Source: Daphnia carinata
Taxonomy: Eukaryota > Arthropoda > Branchiopoda > Diplostraca > Daphniidae
Assembly (NCBI RefSeq): GCF_022539665.2
Contig: NC_081331.1
Span: 1,584,501-1,648,500, forward strand
Length of the DNA stretch: 64,000 nt
Direction of reading: 5' to 3'
Made by a program: the position numbers and the translations under genes. How positions within the stretch are numbered: the first letter of the stretch is position 1; each line of letters starts with the position of its first letter. This document shows positions 13,270 through 22,280 of the stretch, piece by piece. The notes beneath the pieces were generated by a model. It was not told where the DNA came from, ran no database searches, and saw only the letters and a program-made list of their open reading frames with translations.

Positions 13270-13960
13270 ATGATCTCCACAAAAATGTTTTATTTGCGAT
13301 CTATTGCAAGGTATGCAGTGCGTTTTCTGTCTATAATCTGGTACAATAAAATAATAATTTAAAAAATAGATCAAAGGCCTTAGTGTCCAGCAGCATTCGG
13401 TTCCGGACGTTAACTCAAGCAGCATCAGCCGAAAAAATACAAAGGATCGTTAGTGATATTTCGCAGTTAACTCTCATCGAAGTTGCAGAACTAAATCAAG
13501 TCTTAAAAACAACCCTTAAAATCCCAGATGCCCCAGTTATGGCATATGGTGCAGGTCCTGCTGCTGCCCCAGCTCAACCAAAAGACGTAGCATTTTTCAG
13601 ATGAGTCATAGGCTAAACTCATAATATATGTATACATATATTTTTTTTTGCAGGAGGAAGAAGAAGCACCTAAGGCCAAAGCTCAGACAATTTTTACAGT
13701 CAAACTTACAAAGTATGATGAAGCTAAGAAAATTGCCTTGATTAAGGAAATTAAAAATATTGTGGAAGGAATGAACCTCGTACAAGTAAAGTATTAGATT
13801 TTATTTTCATTATACTAGTTAGGTAACAATTCCCCTTGAATAGGCCAAGAAGTTTGTTGAAACACTCCCTGCAGTTGTTCGAGCTGATATTCCTAAAGAA
13901 GAGGCAGAGAAGCTTAAGGATGCCATTGCAGCTGCTGGAGGTATTTGTGAAATTGTTTAA
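13270..13960 (+). CDS. mRpL12: Mitochondrial ribosomal protein L12 (bL12m)
   Basis: Four exons: 13270-13310, 13391-13586 (or from 13394), 13654-13785 and 13844-13960, giving 161 residues, near the size of animal bL12m. Residues 1-25 are basic and lack acidic residues, as expected for a mitochondrial import presequence. Residues about 24-62 (A-A-S-A-E-K-I to I-P-D-A-P) match the L7/L12 N-terminal dimerisation domain. An alanine/proline and E-E-E-E hinge follows, then the C-terminal domain (about 88-161) with F-T-V-K-L, K-I-x-x-I-K-x-I-K and A-K-K-F-V-E-T-L-P, ending in a G-G-I-C-E-I-V strand. Known role: stalk of the mitoribosome large subunit that recruits translation factors; in animals it is also reported to bind mitochondrial RNA polymerase. 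Exon 2 has tandem acceptors three bases apart, so products may differ by one serine. Confidence 0.93.
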
Positions 13961-13986
13961 TTTGAGTATGTTTTGTAGTCAAAGCC

Positions 13987-13992
13987 AATAAA
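13987..13992 (+). terminator. mRpL12 polyadenylation signal
   Basis: AATAAA 27 bases after the mRpL12 stop codon, giving a very short 3' UTR. The convergent CUB gene ends about 100 bases further on. Confidence 0.75.
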
Positions 13993-14090
13993 AAAAATTT
14001 GAAAAACAATACATTTGAACAATTTAATAAACATCACTTAGCCATTTATATATTTCTAAATAGTGATTTAACAAATGAAGTGAAAATGAT

Positions 14091-15073
14091 TTATATTATC
14101 TTGTAACTCAGTTCAAACCCAGGTTGATTAATGACATGATCTGATTGAAATATCAAAATAAGTTGGTTGGATGGAGAAATCAACGTTTCCGGCAAACTAA
14201 AACCGGAATGAATCAACAAAGGTAAATCTGTCAGCGGATCCATTATCTGAAAAAAAAAAAAAGGATATTAAGTATTTGTTTATCAGTCAAGTTTGATCTA
14301 GCCCAACCGTTAAGAAATCTCTTCCAGGTTCCGTCTGAAAAGACTCGAAGGTAATTTCAATTCGTTTGTCAATTTCAGCTGTAATAACCCATCGACATTT
14401 GGCTGATGATGGATAGTGTGCCGGGAAATCTGGAGTCTCAATAGTACCATCTGTGTACAGCACGCCTCCACACGCTGGAATAGGATCCATAGAATAGTAA
14501 AGCGCAAACCCAGGAAAGTTTAAGCTATTGTCAGTAGTGAAGCGAACAGTTGCTGTATTGGAGGTAGTCGTGAAAATCTGGCTCAAACTAGCATTCCCAG
14601 AAAGTTCGACAATCAACCGAGCTGAATTAGAGATTCCATCATAAATCTAAAGATATTTCAACACTTAGGCCGATGGCATTCAATTATGAAAACTTTAAAA
14701 ATCTCTTCATACAGAAACACGGTCATATCCATGCTCAGTACTGAACAACTTGTAGAATTGGAAAAGAATCCTATGGGAAGGTTGGACAAGAAAATGCCAT
14801 TTGCAATTAAGCATATCATCGTAGTTAGACGGATACTTCGGAGACGTGATGTTACCGAATGAATGGGTGACAAAACCACCGCAAACTATTGCAGTATTAA
14901 AACAGTTATAAAACAGAGTATTGTGAGAACAAAATCCTTGAATGCTTACAGCTTGTCGTTTCCGTAACATTCAAACTCGTTTCAGATATGCTGGCCTTGT
15001 CCGCGGTTGACGCCTCACCATGCCATAATAGCAAAACTACTAGGATTCGAACGGCAATGCCAATTGCGCGCAT
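14091..15073 (-). CDS. Secreted two-CUB-domain protein
   Basis: Four exons: 15073-14950, 14885-14713, 14646-14308 and 14246-14091, giving 263 residues with compatible phases (later junctions are phase 0). I start at the ATG at 15073, which directly opens a signal peptide with a V-V-L-L-L core; the frame extends upstream only from a GTG. CUB domain 1 (about 43-150) opens with C-G-G-F and shows the S-P-x-Y-P-x-N-Y signature, C-x-W, and D-R-V-S-I-Y-D-G, split by an intron between S and I. CUB domain 2 (about 158-261) opens with C-G-G-V and shows T-P-D-F-P-A-H-Y-P and C-R-W, and ends G-F-E-L-S-Y. Each domain keeps the first CUB disulphide and lacks the second pair. No protease domain or membrane anchor follows, so an extracellular binding or adaptor role is inferred. 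It converges on mRpL12, leaving 130 bases between the two stop codons. Confidence 0.88.
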
Positions 15074-15284
15074 TCTTGAACACTCGCCGTGAAACACCGG
15101 AATGGTCCCAAAAGGTTCACATGCTTGGCCATTACGATAATAAAGAACTTTCTTTGTTTAACGATAACAAGTTTGACTAGGCGATAAAATTAATCCGCAG
15201 ACGCGCAGATAGAGAAAAACATGAACATAAAAAGAAACATAGGGCAATACCGACGGTAAATCGATCTTTCCGTTCGACCATTGT

Positions 15285-15300
15285 GGCTCTGATAAGAGCC
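15285..15300 (-). terminator. Histone mRNA 3' stem-loop
   Basis: On the minus strand this reads GGCTCTTATCAGAGCC, a 6-bp stem with a four-base loop matching the metazoan histone 3' processing stem-loop bound by SLBP. It lies 62 bases after the H4 stop codon. A purine-rich AACGGAAAGA follows at about 15274-15265, where a histone downstream element for U7 snRNP is expected. Confidence 0.95.
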
Positions 15301-15362
15301 GTTGTCAAGTCAGAAAATGAAAAAGTTACAATAAGGTTGAGCAGAAAATATCGACGAGATGA

Positions 15363-15692
<330 letters not shown>

Positions 15693-15742
15693 CTAGAGCA
15701 AAGGTGAAAAATGAATATCGAAAATGAAGGGAAATTGTCAGC

Positions 15743-15749
15743 TTATATA
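15743..15749 (-). promoter_or_regulatory. H4 TATA box
   Basis: TATATAA on the minus strand, 69 bases before the H4 start codon, which predicts transcription start at about 15719 and a 5' UTR of about 45 bases. Confidence 0.8.
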
Positions 15750-15805
15750 CGCCGCAAGCCTAGCGGCATAGCTTCGCAATTCTCTGCTAATTGCTTTCTA
15801 GGCCT

Positions 15806-15843
15806 TTCTACTGCCCCTAAAAAATCACCTAGGGCAGGTAGAA
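15806..15843. repeat. Imperfect inverted repeat upstream of H4
   Basis: The arms TTCTACTGCCC and GGGCAGGTAGAA pair over 11 bp with a one-base bulge around an A-rich loop. It lies about 60 bases beyond the H4 TATA box. A regulatory palindrome or chance structure are both possible. Confidence 0.6.
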
Positions 15844-16270
15844 GCAAGGAGGTTAAGTAAGCAACATACTTAATTTCAAGGCGACTCATTTTCAAGGCAA
15901 CAGTCATAATCCCTACCCTTTACTTCCTAAATCTTTACTCTGCCTCCATCACAGGCCGACTGTTGCAAAAAGCAATAAACTAGGCAAATGTGGTTCAGAT
16001 TACGAGACTCCTTTATGCGATAACGTTAAAAAAAATTGAAAGTGCCCCAAATTCTTCCAAAGTCGGATGCAAATTTCGTTTTCCTTTTCTGAAACAAACG
16101 TGTGAGATCAAGGGGGTTGCTCACTGCAGAAGGTCTCGCGCTATGTTTATGGTGTAATTTAGCCTTTAACAATGGCACTGTTTTAGATAATGCCAGTCTC
16201 ACAGTTCTTTTGTCAAGGACCATCCCGCCTAGGGTAGTTAGGCGATATTGCATATTGCTTAACTGGAATC

Positions 16271-17026
16271 TCATAAATTCTGGCGAATGTAATTTGAATG
16301 CCGGAAACACTGCCACGTGAAGGGTGTGGTCTTGCTACAACTGCCAGTATCCCAGACTTGAAATGATTTCATTTTTACTATCGACCAAAACGTTCTTCTT
16401 CCTTTAAGCGCCACGAGGAAGATACCATGCTGGTGCAAGATAACTTGTTCAGTCTCAAGGCCGGCAAGTTGCTGGAGCCAAACAACACAAAGGCTCTCGT
16501 ACATTGCGCCATTTGCGCCGAATTGAGATAACTCGCAGGAAGAAACACGTTTCGCTAATTGTTTTCACATGTAAATTCGATTTTATCAAACGGAATTTTC
16601 CCCATCTCATCTCTCGGCGAGAAACTTGAATCTTACAATCTCATCCTTCTCATCGGAAAGGGGAAATGTATCCAGAAAGTCGAACGAATGGAGCACAACT
16701 TTCGATTAAAACGTTTTCCCGTTCACATTCTTCCATTCCAATAGATTGCGATTCAACCCGAAACGCTCTTACGTTGTTAGTTTGTTTTGAGACGTGAATC
16801 CCAGGCATAAACCTTGCCTTGATGTATGCACACATCTTGTTATTATCGTAAAAGGAGAAGCTTTTTATCACTTTTCCATCGTCTTAAAAAGGAAAGGATG
16901 GTGACATTAGAATTCCAGTCGCAAAACATAGTATAAACAGTTCTAGAACAGTAGACGATTGATTTTGATCGGCATAACCTTGAAAGTGTCATCTACATAC
17001 TTACCTGCATTTATAGTTCGCGGCAT
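16271..17026 (-). CDS. Hypothetical three-exon gene, about 130 residues (weak)
   Basis: I do not recognise this protein. The model rests on splice signals. A short exon, 17026-17005, begins ATGCCGCGAACT and ends at a near-perfect CAG|GTAAGT donor. Exon 16882-16773 follows an acceptor with a T-rich tract and ends at GTAAGA. Exon 16531-16271 follows a CTTCCTGCGAG acceptor. All phases agree, giving about 130 residues with no obvious signal peptide, membrane segment or known domain. The middle exon encodes D-D-G-K-V-I-K-S-F-S-F-Y-D; the last exon includes V-W-L-Q-Q-L-A-G-L-E. Another donor at about 16393 could continue the gene into an open frame at 16316-16026. Chance assembly of short open frames is a real alternative. 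Confidence 0.28.
16975..16983 (-). promoter_or_regulatory. TCAAGGTTA nuclear-receptor-like half site
   Basis: TCAAGGTTA on the minus strand, one base off the FTZ-F1/NR5A consensus YCAAGGYCR. The identical 9-mer lies upstream of the second and third cuticle genes. Here it is inverted and nearly 700 bases from the first cuticle gene's TATA box, and it falls in an intron of the weak hypothetical model, so its relevance is doubtful. Confidence 0.35.
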
Positions 17027-17675
17027 GAGCCGATGAGTGAACGGATCTAGCGGGCTTGTATCTGGGTGGAGTCGTTCATTGCCTTTTCGATGGCGTCCTC
17101 AAAAACTAAAAGGAAGATTCCCTAGTCGAGTTTCGGAAAGTCCGTCAAACGACCTTCGCGTCTTCTTTTGTTTTTCTTTCTTCTCGGCGTTTCGTTTTGG
17201 CTCAGTGCAAGATTACCGTCTTGAAAGTGATTGTTATGGATGGATAATTAATCTTGCTAGCCAATTCCCCACAAGCGGATTTGATAAATAACAACGTATA
17301 TAGATACTTGGATATGCACAGTGGCTCGTTTCGTAGTTATATTATAGCTAGCAGATATTTATTTCGAAATAAAAATAAATCTTAAATAATGTAGAATAAT
17401 GGCAAATGAAAGTTAGACGCTGGATGCGGGAGGGTGTGTCCATTTTGGGCCATCCGAGTTGCAGGCTTCTCGCCCGGAGCAAGGGAGCAGCTAGTCAGGA
17501 TGCGAATGGGCCGCCTTAACACGCGCATCGCGGGTAAGAAACCTTGCCAAGGTTGTTTCCCCATTCTTTTTGGCCATGTTCAAACTTTGGCCGTGAAATC
17601 TGCTAGTCCGGGAAATTGGAAGACGAAACAAGACCGCCAATGCTACAATCACGGCGTGTGCCCAGAGATGGCTAG

Positions 17676-17711
17676 TATAAAAAGGCAGACGTGCGATTCT
17701 AGTCGACACTA
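17676..17711 (+). promoter_or_regulatory. Core promoter of cuticle gene 1
   Basis: TATAAAAAG at 17676-17684 is followed, 27 bases from its first T, by TCGACACTAG, the counterpart of the TCGGCACTTG found at almost the same spacing in the other two cuticle genes. Start of transcription is inferred at about 17703-17710, giving a 5' UTR of about 40 bases. Confidence 0.8.
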
Positions 17712-17746
17712 GTTCTTCAGCTCCTGTTCAATTACTAGTAGCAAAC

Positions 17747-19456
17747 ATGAAACTTTTGGTAAGCTATTTCTCTTATTCATTTTTAAAACGAGAAACAATA
17801 ATCATTCTGATATCTCTTCAGATTGTCGCCCTGTTCTTGGCTTGCGCCTCTGCCCAGTATTTGCCGTATGGCTATTACGGCGTTCCCATTCCAACTGCAA
17901 GCCAATTTCACGCTCAGGATGCGCTAGGTCAAGCTTCATTTGGTTATGCTTACCCAGGACAGGCCGCTACTAACTACCGCGACCCTTTCGGTAACCAAGT
18001 TGGCTCTTACGCTTACGTCAACCCCAACGGAAAGGAAATCCGCGTCAGCTACGTCGCTGATAGCCAGGGCTTCCGCGTCCTGTCCAACGATCTGCCTCAA
18101 TCTCCAATCGATGAAGGCAAAGCGCCCGTTTTTGAAGGCAAGGCTCCCGTTTTTGACGGTAAGGCACCCGAGCCCGTACAGGACACACCTGAAGTAGTTG
18201 CCGCTAAGGCCGAGTTCTTCAAGCTGTTCAAAGAAGCTGAAACTGCCGCAGCATCCGCCCCAGCCGTCGAAGCCGCTCCCGTTGCTGACGCTCCAGTTGC
18301 CCCAGTTGCCGAAGTCGCCCCCGTTGTTGAAGCCCCTGTTGCCCCAGTTGCACCAGTGGAAGATGCCCCAGTCGTTGTCGAAGCGAAAGTAGCTGCTGCA
18401 CCCGCTGCCGAAGTTGAATGGAAAGCTCCCGAGCCCGTTCAGGACACCCCTGAAGTCGTTGCGGCCAAGACTGAATTCTCCAAACTCTACAAGGAGGCCG
18501 CCGCTGCCGCTGACGCCGTTGATGAGGAAGGAAAACCTACTGCCGTTGCAACCCCCGTCGTGGTTGAGAGCGTACGCAGGAAGCGTCAAATTCCATTCTT
18601 CCCCGCAGCTTTTCCCTACGCCTCGGCTGTTTACCCTGCCGCTCTTCCCGCTGTTAGGTACGTTGCTCCCGCTCCCTTGGTAGGCAAGACCACCTTCAAG
18701 ACCGTCACCGCCGAAGCTGACCTCACCGCGAAGACCCCAGCTGACACCAACAAATTTGACTTGAAGGAAAAGAGCTTCGACGTTGTTACCCCCCTTGCCT
18801 ATCACCTGCCCTACACTTACAACTATCACTTCGCTCCTGCTGATGCCCCAGTTGCTGCTGATGCCCCAGTCGCCGTTGAGAGCGCCCGCAAGAAGCGCCA
18901 GGTCGTCGCTGTTTTGCCCAACAAGCAGTTCATCGATGATCTCCACTACAGGAGCGTTGACTTGAACCAGGACGGCCAACCCGACAAGGCTGTTCTCCCC
19001 GTTTACCCAACTTTCCACTACGCTGCTGCTTTTCCTACACTCAAGTACGTCCCATCCGCAGTTGCTCCCGTTCCGTTCGTGGCTAAGACCACCGTGAAGG
19101 CCGTCACTGCTGAGGCTGATCCGTCCGCCAAGACCCCTGCTGCCACCACCAAGTTTGATTTGAAAGAAAAGAGCTATGATGTTGTTACTCCTCTGGTTTA
19201 CCCCTTCCCCCACGCTTATCCCTTTGTCGCTGCTGCACCCGCACCTGCTGCGGCCGCTCCCGTCGCCGTTGAGAGCTCACGCAAGAAGCGCCAAGTCACT
19301 GTCGTTCCCACCAGCCAGTTCTTCAGGGATTTTGCTTACAACAGCGTTGATTTGAACAAGGATGGTCAACCCGACAAAGCCGTTTATACTGCTCCCCTTG
19401 CTTACTCAGCATTCTACCCTTATCCCTATCCTTACGTTAACGGATTCTATGGTTGA
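17747..19456 (+). CDS. RR-type cuticle protein 1, large repetitive precursor
   Basis: Two exons, 17747-17758 and 17822-19456, give 548 residues. Exon 1 encodes only M-K-L-L; the join completes a signal peptide ending A-C-A-S-A (cleavage after residue 15). Residues about 42-96 form a chitin-binding RR domain with the hallmark Y-V-A-D-S-Q-G-F. Two D-T-P-E-V-V-A-A-K segments follow, around an alanine/proline/valine linker rich in A-P-V. Then come two copies of a module beginning K-T-T-x-K and containing T-A-E-A-D and K-x-F-D-L-K-E-K-S (DNA about 18671-18811 and 19072-19206). Three basic sites, R-R-K-R at 256-259 and R-K-K-R at 360-363 and 491-494, are each followed by Q and resemble furin-type cleavage sites. 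D-L-N-Q-D-G-Q-P-D (from 384) and D-L-N-K-D-G-Q-P-D (from 514) resemble calcium-binding loops. Known role of RR proteins: chitin binding in the extracellular cuticle. The 63-base intron is in frame and stop-free. Confidence 0.92.
   Translation: MKLLVSYFSYSFLKRETIIILISLQIVALFLACASAQYLPYGYYGVPIPTASQFHAQDALGQASFGYAYPGQAATNYRDPFGNQVGSYAYVNPNGKEIRVSYVADSQGFRVLSNDLPQSPIDEGKAPVFEGKAPVFDGKAPEPVQDTPEVVAAKAEFFKLFKEAETAAASAPAVEAAPVADAPVAPVAEVAPVVEAPVAPVAPVEDAPVVVEAKVAAAPAAEVEWKAPEPVQDTPEVVAAKTEFSKLYKEAAAAADAVDEEGKPTAVATPVVVESVRRKRQIPFFPAAFPYASAVYPAALPAVRYVAPAPLVGKTTFKTVTAEADLTAKTPADTNKFDLKEKSFDVVTPLAYHLPYTYNYHFAPADAPVAADAPVAVESARKKRQVVAVLPNKQFIDDLHYRSVDLNQDGQPDKAVLPVYPTFHYAAAFPTLKYVPSAVAPVPFVAKTTVKAVTAEADPSAKTPAATTKFDLKEKSYDVVTPLVYPFPHAYPFVAAAPAPAAAAPVAVESSRKKRQVTVVPTSQFFRDFAYNSVDLNKDGQPDKAVYTAPLAYSAFYPYPYPYVNGFYG
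18575..18586 (+). other. Encoded convertase-like site 1 in cuticle protein 1
   Basis: Encodes R-R-K-R, followed by Q, at residues 256-259, fitting the R-x-K/R-R furin consensus. Equivalent R-K-K-R sites lie at 18887-18898 and 19280-19291 in this gene, at 21858-21869 in gene 2 and at 24052-24063 in gene 3. R-T-K-R sites lie at 21561-21572 and 23755-23766. Confidence 0.7.
18959..18994 (+). other. Encoded calcium-loop-like motif
   Basis: Encodes D-L-N-Q-D-G-Q-P-D-K-A-V, matching the DxNxDGxxD pattern of dockerin- and EF-hand-like loops. A second copy is at 19349-19384, and a third in cuticle gene 3 at 24127-24162 (D-L-N-Q-D-G-L-P-D-N-A-V). Calcium binding is inferred. Confidence 0.6.
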
Positions 19457-19667
19457 ATTGTTTTGTAACACAGCACTTGATCTGGACAATTAGAACGTAC
19501 AAAACCTATAGCCGAATATGATTATCAACCCAACATTTGACGTGTGCCGATCACCTTGCAGTTCTACCATTTAGTGTACATTCTTTCAATTTTGTTTTTT
19601 GTTTTTGTTTTGTTTTTTTCCAAGGAAGAAAAGTTGGTGGTAGCTTGTTGAACTGTCTTTGAACATG

Positions 19668-19859
19668 TCAACAAGACGGAATATCCATACAATTGTTAAC
19701 ATTACACAAAATCAAAGACATTGCATCTTGAATTTTATGGCAGATGAGAGGCGATAAGTAATCGCGTTGGTCAGAGAATATTAGACGAGTGGCACCGTTA
19801 CCAGTTCCACGTAAAAAGATCAACGTACTCATAAATAACAGTGAACGGGCAGTTGCCAT
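19668..19859 (-). CDS. Possible small secreted cysteine-rich peptide, 63 residues (weak)
   Basis: An ATG-initiated frame whose first 23 residues resemble a signal peptide (basic residue at position 5, then L-L-F-M-S-T-L-I-F-L, with a small-residue end N-G-A). The rest carries four cysteines (C-x14-C-x4-C-x5-C) in its last 26 residues. I recognise no family. It lies antisense to the inferred 3' UTR of cuticle gene 1, and I see no promoter or introns. A frame this short is readily expected by chance. Confidence 0.22.
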   Translation of the reverse strand: MATARSLLFMSTLIFLRGTGNGATRLIFSDQRDYLSPLICHKIQDAMSLILCNVNNCMDIPSC

Positions 19860-19865
19860 GAAATC

Positions 19866-19873
19866 AACCGGTT
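19866..19873. promoter_or_regulatory. AACCGGTT palindrome, Grainyhead-type site
   Basis: A perfect match to the AACCGGTT core bound by Grainyhead/CP2 factors, which control epidermal barrier and cuticle genes in animals. It lies between cuticle genes 1 and 2. Function is inferred; a single 8-mer is weak evidence. Confidence 0.4.
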
Positions 19874-20848
19874 TTAGTCATTACTAATTTTTTTAAAGAA
19901 TAAGAGCCATGGGCATTGTTATACAAACCAGTTAAGACTCCCGTGATTCTTCGAACTGTACTGCAAAGGTCATTGTTTCTACAAAAGAACATGGCAAATA
20001 AACATGGACAGAAATTAATTTTTAAAAATTGCACACTATTTAGTGACGGTCTCAATAAATAGCCGGAAGCATTCCGTCTTTTTCAAACGCGATAGATTCC
20101 AACGGTAGTCACTTTGGTTTGATAAATGCGAGTCCTTGTTTACGTCACCCTCTTTAGATAACTGCCATTCGCAATGAAATCTACACGAAAGAAAGCTTTC
20201 AGAATTCAGTTTTGAACTAATCAATCAGTCAATACACTGAAGACAGTGTCACTCGAAATGATAAAATCAGTGCCAACAAGACAGGGCGTTTCCTCCGCTC
20301 GAGCTATTGGCTCTATCCAGGTAGTCCACTTGAAGGTACACGTCAAAGACGTTCACTAAGAACGCTCACTTGACCGTCAATACCTCCAGATGGCATTCTC
20401 AGAGATAGCCTTAAGGAAAGGATATTTGCAAATCGCCACAAGAAACATCATGTCATGATTTCACAACTCTGACACACGCATCGTCTACAATTAATGCAAA
20501 GGCTATCCTCCAACGGCGTGTAATACACCACGTTTATCTCATTTATATTATAGTTTACATTAAATTGACCTAACAGTCGGCTGAATGACAATCAATAAAA
20601 CATTTAAACGTCATAAAACCAAAATGATTTTTGAGGTCCTTGTTTGAGAAGCTCTTTGCAATTGGGGATTTATTAATACCATAACGGAACATTTGAAAAC
20701 AATTTCAGAAACAAAATGTTTCAAAAAATGATGGCACACGCAAAACGTGTCACACGCTGATACGGGTGTGGCTCATGAAAAAAATAAAAGCGGGGAATTG
20801 CTAAAGCAAAAAAAAAAAAAGCGCGATAACTACACATACTCCGGTTTT

Positions 20849-20857
20849 TCAAGGTTA
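20849..20857 (+). promoter_or_regulatory. TCAAGGTTA element upstream of cuticle gene 2
   Basis: Lies 148 bases before the TATA box of gene 2, and matches the 9-mer found 132 bases before the TATA box of gene 3 in the same orientation. It is one base off the FTZ-F1 (NR5A) consensus. FTZ-F1 acts downstream of ecdysone on insect cuticle genes; the link here is inference. Confidence 0.5.
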
Positions 20858-20996
20858 ATGCGGATCCACCCAAGAACGTTAGTTTGACCATGAAATCAAC
20901 AAAACAAAAAACGAAGTTCATCTTCGTCAAACAAAACCAAGTGTACCACGCCTAGTCCTTGTTAGAAAAATCCAGAATAACGCTACATACTTTTCA

Positions 20997-21032
20997 TATA
21001 AAAAGACGATTGAGAATCAAACTCGGCACTTG
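20997..21032 (+). promoter_or_regulatory. Core promoter of cuticle gene 2
   Basis: TATAAAAAG at 20997-21005 with TCGGCACTTG at 21023-21032, starting 26 bases from the first T. The same pair with the same 26-base offset occurs in gene 3. Confidence 0.85.
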
Positions 21033-21065
21033 ATTTGCAGCTTCTGTTCTATTCAAGCAGTCAAA

Positions 21066-22127
21066 ATGAAAGTCTTGGTAAGCCATATTGTCTTTGTTTA
21101 TTACATGTAGCATAAAAAAAAAAAAACATTAGATAGACATCAACTTAAACTTATTATAAAATTTGTCCTTACAGATCCTTAGCGTTTTCTTGGCTTGTGC
21201 CTCTGCCCAGTACTACCCAATTGGCTACTACCCCGGTTTCACCAACCAATACCACGCCCAGGATGTTCTCGGACAGGCCTCGTATGGTTTCTCTCACCCC
21301 GGACAGTCTGCTGCCCATTACCGTGACGCTGCCGGAAACCAAGTAGGATCTTACGCTTACATCAACCCGGAAGGCAAGCACGTCAGCGTTTCATACACAG
21401 CTGATCACAGAGGTTTCCGCGTTTTGTCCAATGACTTGCCTGTTGCTCCCGTGGCTCCCGTTGTCGAGCTCAAGTCTCCCCAACCCGTTCAGGAGACCCC
21501 TGAAGTAGCTGCTGCTAAAGTTCAGCTCTTCAAGCTCCAAAGGAAGCAGCATCCGCAAGCCGTACTAAGCGCCAGGTTCCTGTCTACCCGGCTGCTCTGC
21601 CATACACCGCTCCTTACTATCCCTTCTACCACACCGCATTGCCCGCTGTTGCCGCTCCTTTGGTAGCTAAGACCACCGTGAAGGCCGTCACTGCTGAAGC
21701 TGATTTGACTGCCAAGACTCCAGCTGACACCAACAAATTCGATCTGAAGGAAAAGAGCTATGATGTTGTTACTCCATTGGCGTACCACACTCCATATTTC
21801 TACTCTTATCCTTTCTACCCCGCTGCTGCTGCCGCCCCCGTCGCTACCGAGAGCTCCCGCAAGAAGCGACAGGTTCCCTTTTTGCCTTACAGCACGGGTT
21901 TCTACCACCCCGGTGCCCAGTTCGTTGCTCCAGCTCCATTGGTCGCCAAGACTACATTGAAAACCGTCACTGCTGAGGCTGATTTGGCTGCCAAGACTCC
22001 AGCCAGTACTAACAAGTTCGACTTGAAGGAGAAGAGCTTCGATGTTGTCACTCCTTTGGCGTATCACAATCCTGTCGCTTACCCATATCCTCATACCTAC
22101 CCTTTTGTCAACGGATTCTATGGTTAA
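21066..22127 (+). CDS. RR-type cuticle protein 2, interrupted by a one-base frameshift
   Basis: Exon 1 is 21066-21077 (M-K-V-L); exon 2 starts at 21175 and completes the signal peptide I-L-S-V-F-L-A-C-A-S-A. The RR domain contains Y-T-A-D-H-R-G-F, followed by a P-V-Q-E-T-P-E-V-A-A-A-K segment. At 21539-21541 the frame is broken: homology to genes 1 and 3 (K-E-A, then R-T-K-R-Q-V-P) continues in the next frame, as expected from loss of one base, probably one A of a short A run. As written, translation ends after about 41 unrelated residues at 21666. The downstream frame stays open to 22127 and carries two copies of the T-A-E-A-D/D-L-K-E-K-S module plus an R-K-K-R-Q site. An unbroken frame would be about 321 residues. 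The preserved downstream frame suggests an assembly error or a very recent mutation. Confidence 0.82.
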
Positions 22128-22274
22128 AATGCCACTAGACGGACTTGATGTGCTGGACAACGTCAATATAGATCCCCTACTGATTCCTGTCACAATTTGA
22201 TCTTTTGAATAGCTATCGTTTTGATGTTTTGTTGATGAGACAAGCACTAAAACAAATTTTCACTTTAGTAATCA

Positions 22275-22280
22275 AATAAA
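22275..22280 (+). terminator. Polyadenylation signal of cuticle gene 2
   Basis: AATAAA about 150 bases after the stop codon of the downstream frame, followed by a GT-rich TTGGTTTTTG stretch. Confidence 0.65.

Larger units (their letters stand above)
19457..20996. other. Intergenic region between cuticle genes 1 and 2
   Basis: It contains the 3' UTR of gene 1 (candidate AATAAA at 19997-20002, about 540 bases after the stop; no nearer one seen), a perfect AACCGGTT at 19866-19873, a weak minus-strand small-peptide frame at 19859-19668, an A-run at about 20809-20820, and the upstream region of gene 2. Confidence 0.7.

Noticed and set aside
15751-15767. GCCGC/GCGGC inverted repeat beside the H4 TATA box
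   Set aside because: A 5-bp stem with a 7-base loop is too small to separate from chance.
16026-16316. 96-codon minus-strand frame as a separate gene
   Set aside because: It opens at GTG, has no signal or domain, and could at best be a further exon of the weak model at 16271-17026.
16996-17007. ATACTTACCTG resembling the 5' end of U1 snRNA
   Set aside because: The similarity follows from this being the reverse complement of a strong splice donor. The sequence after it does not continue as U1.
17936-19213. 425-codon open frame antisense to cuticle gene 1
   Set aside because: It is the mirror of alanine/proline/valine-rich codons on the plus strand. It reads as G/S/N/W-rich without domains, start context or splice logic. 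Similar shadows lie at 21522-22247 and 23371-23826.
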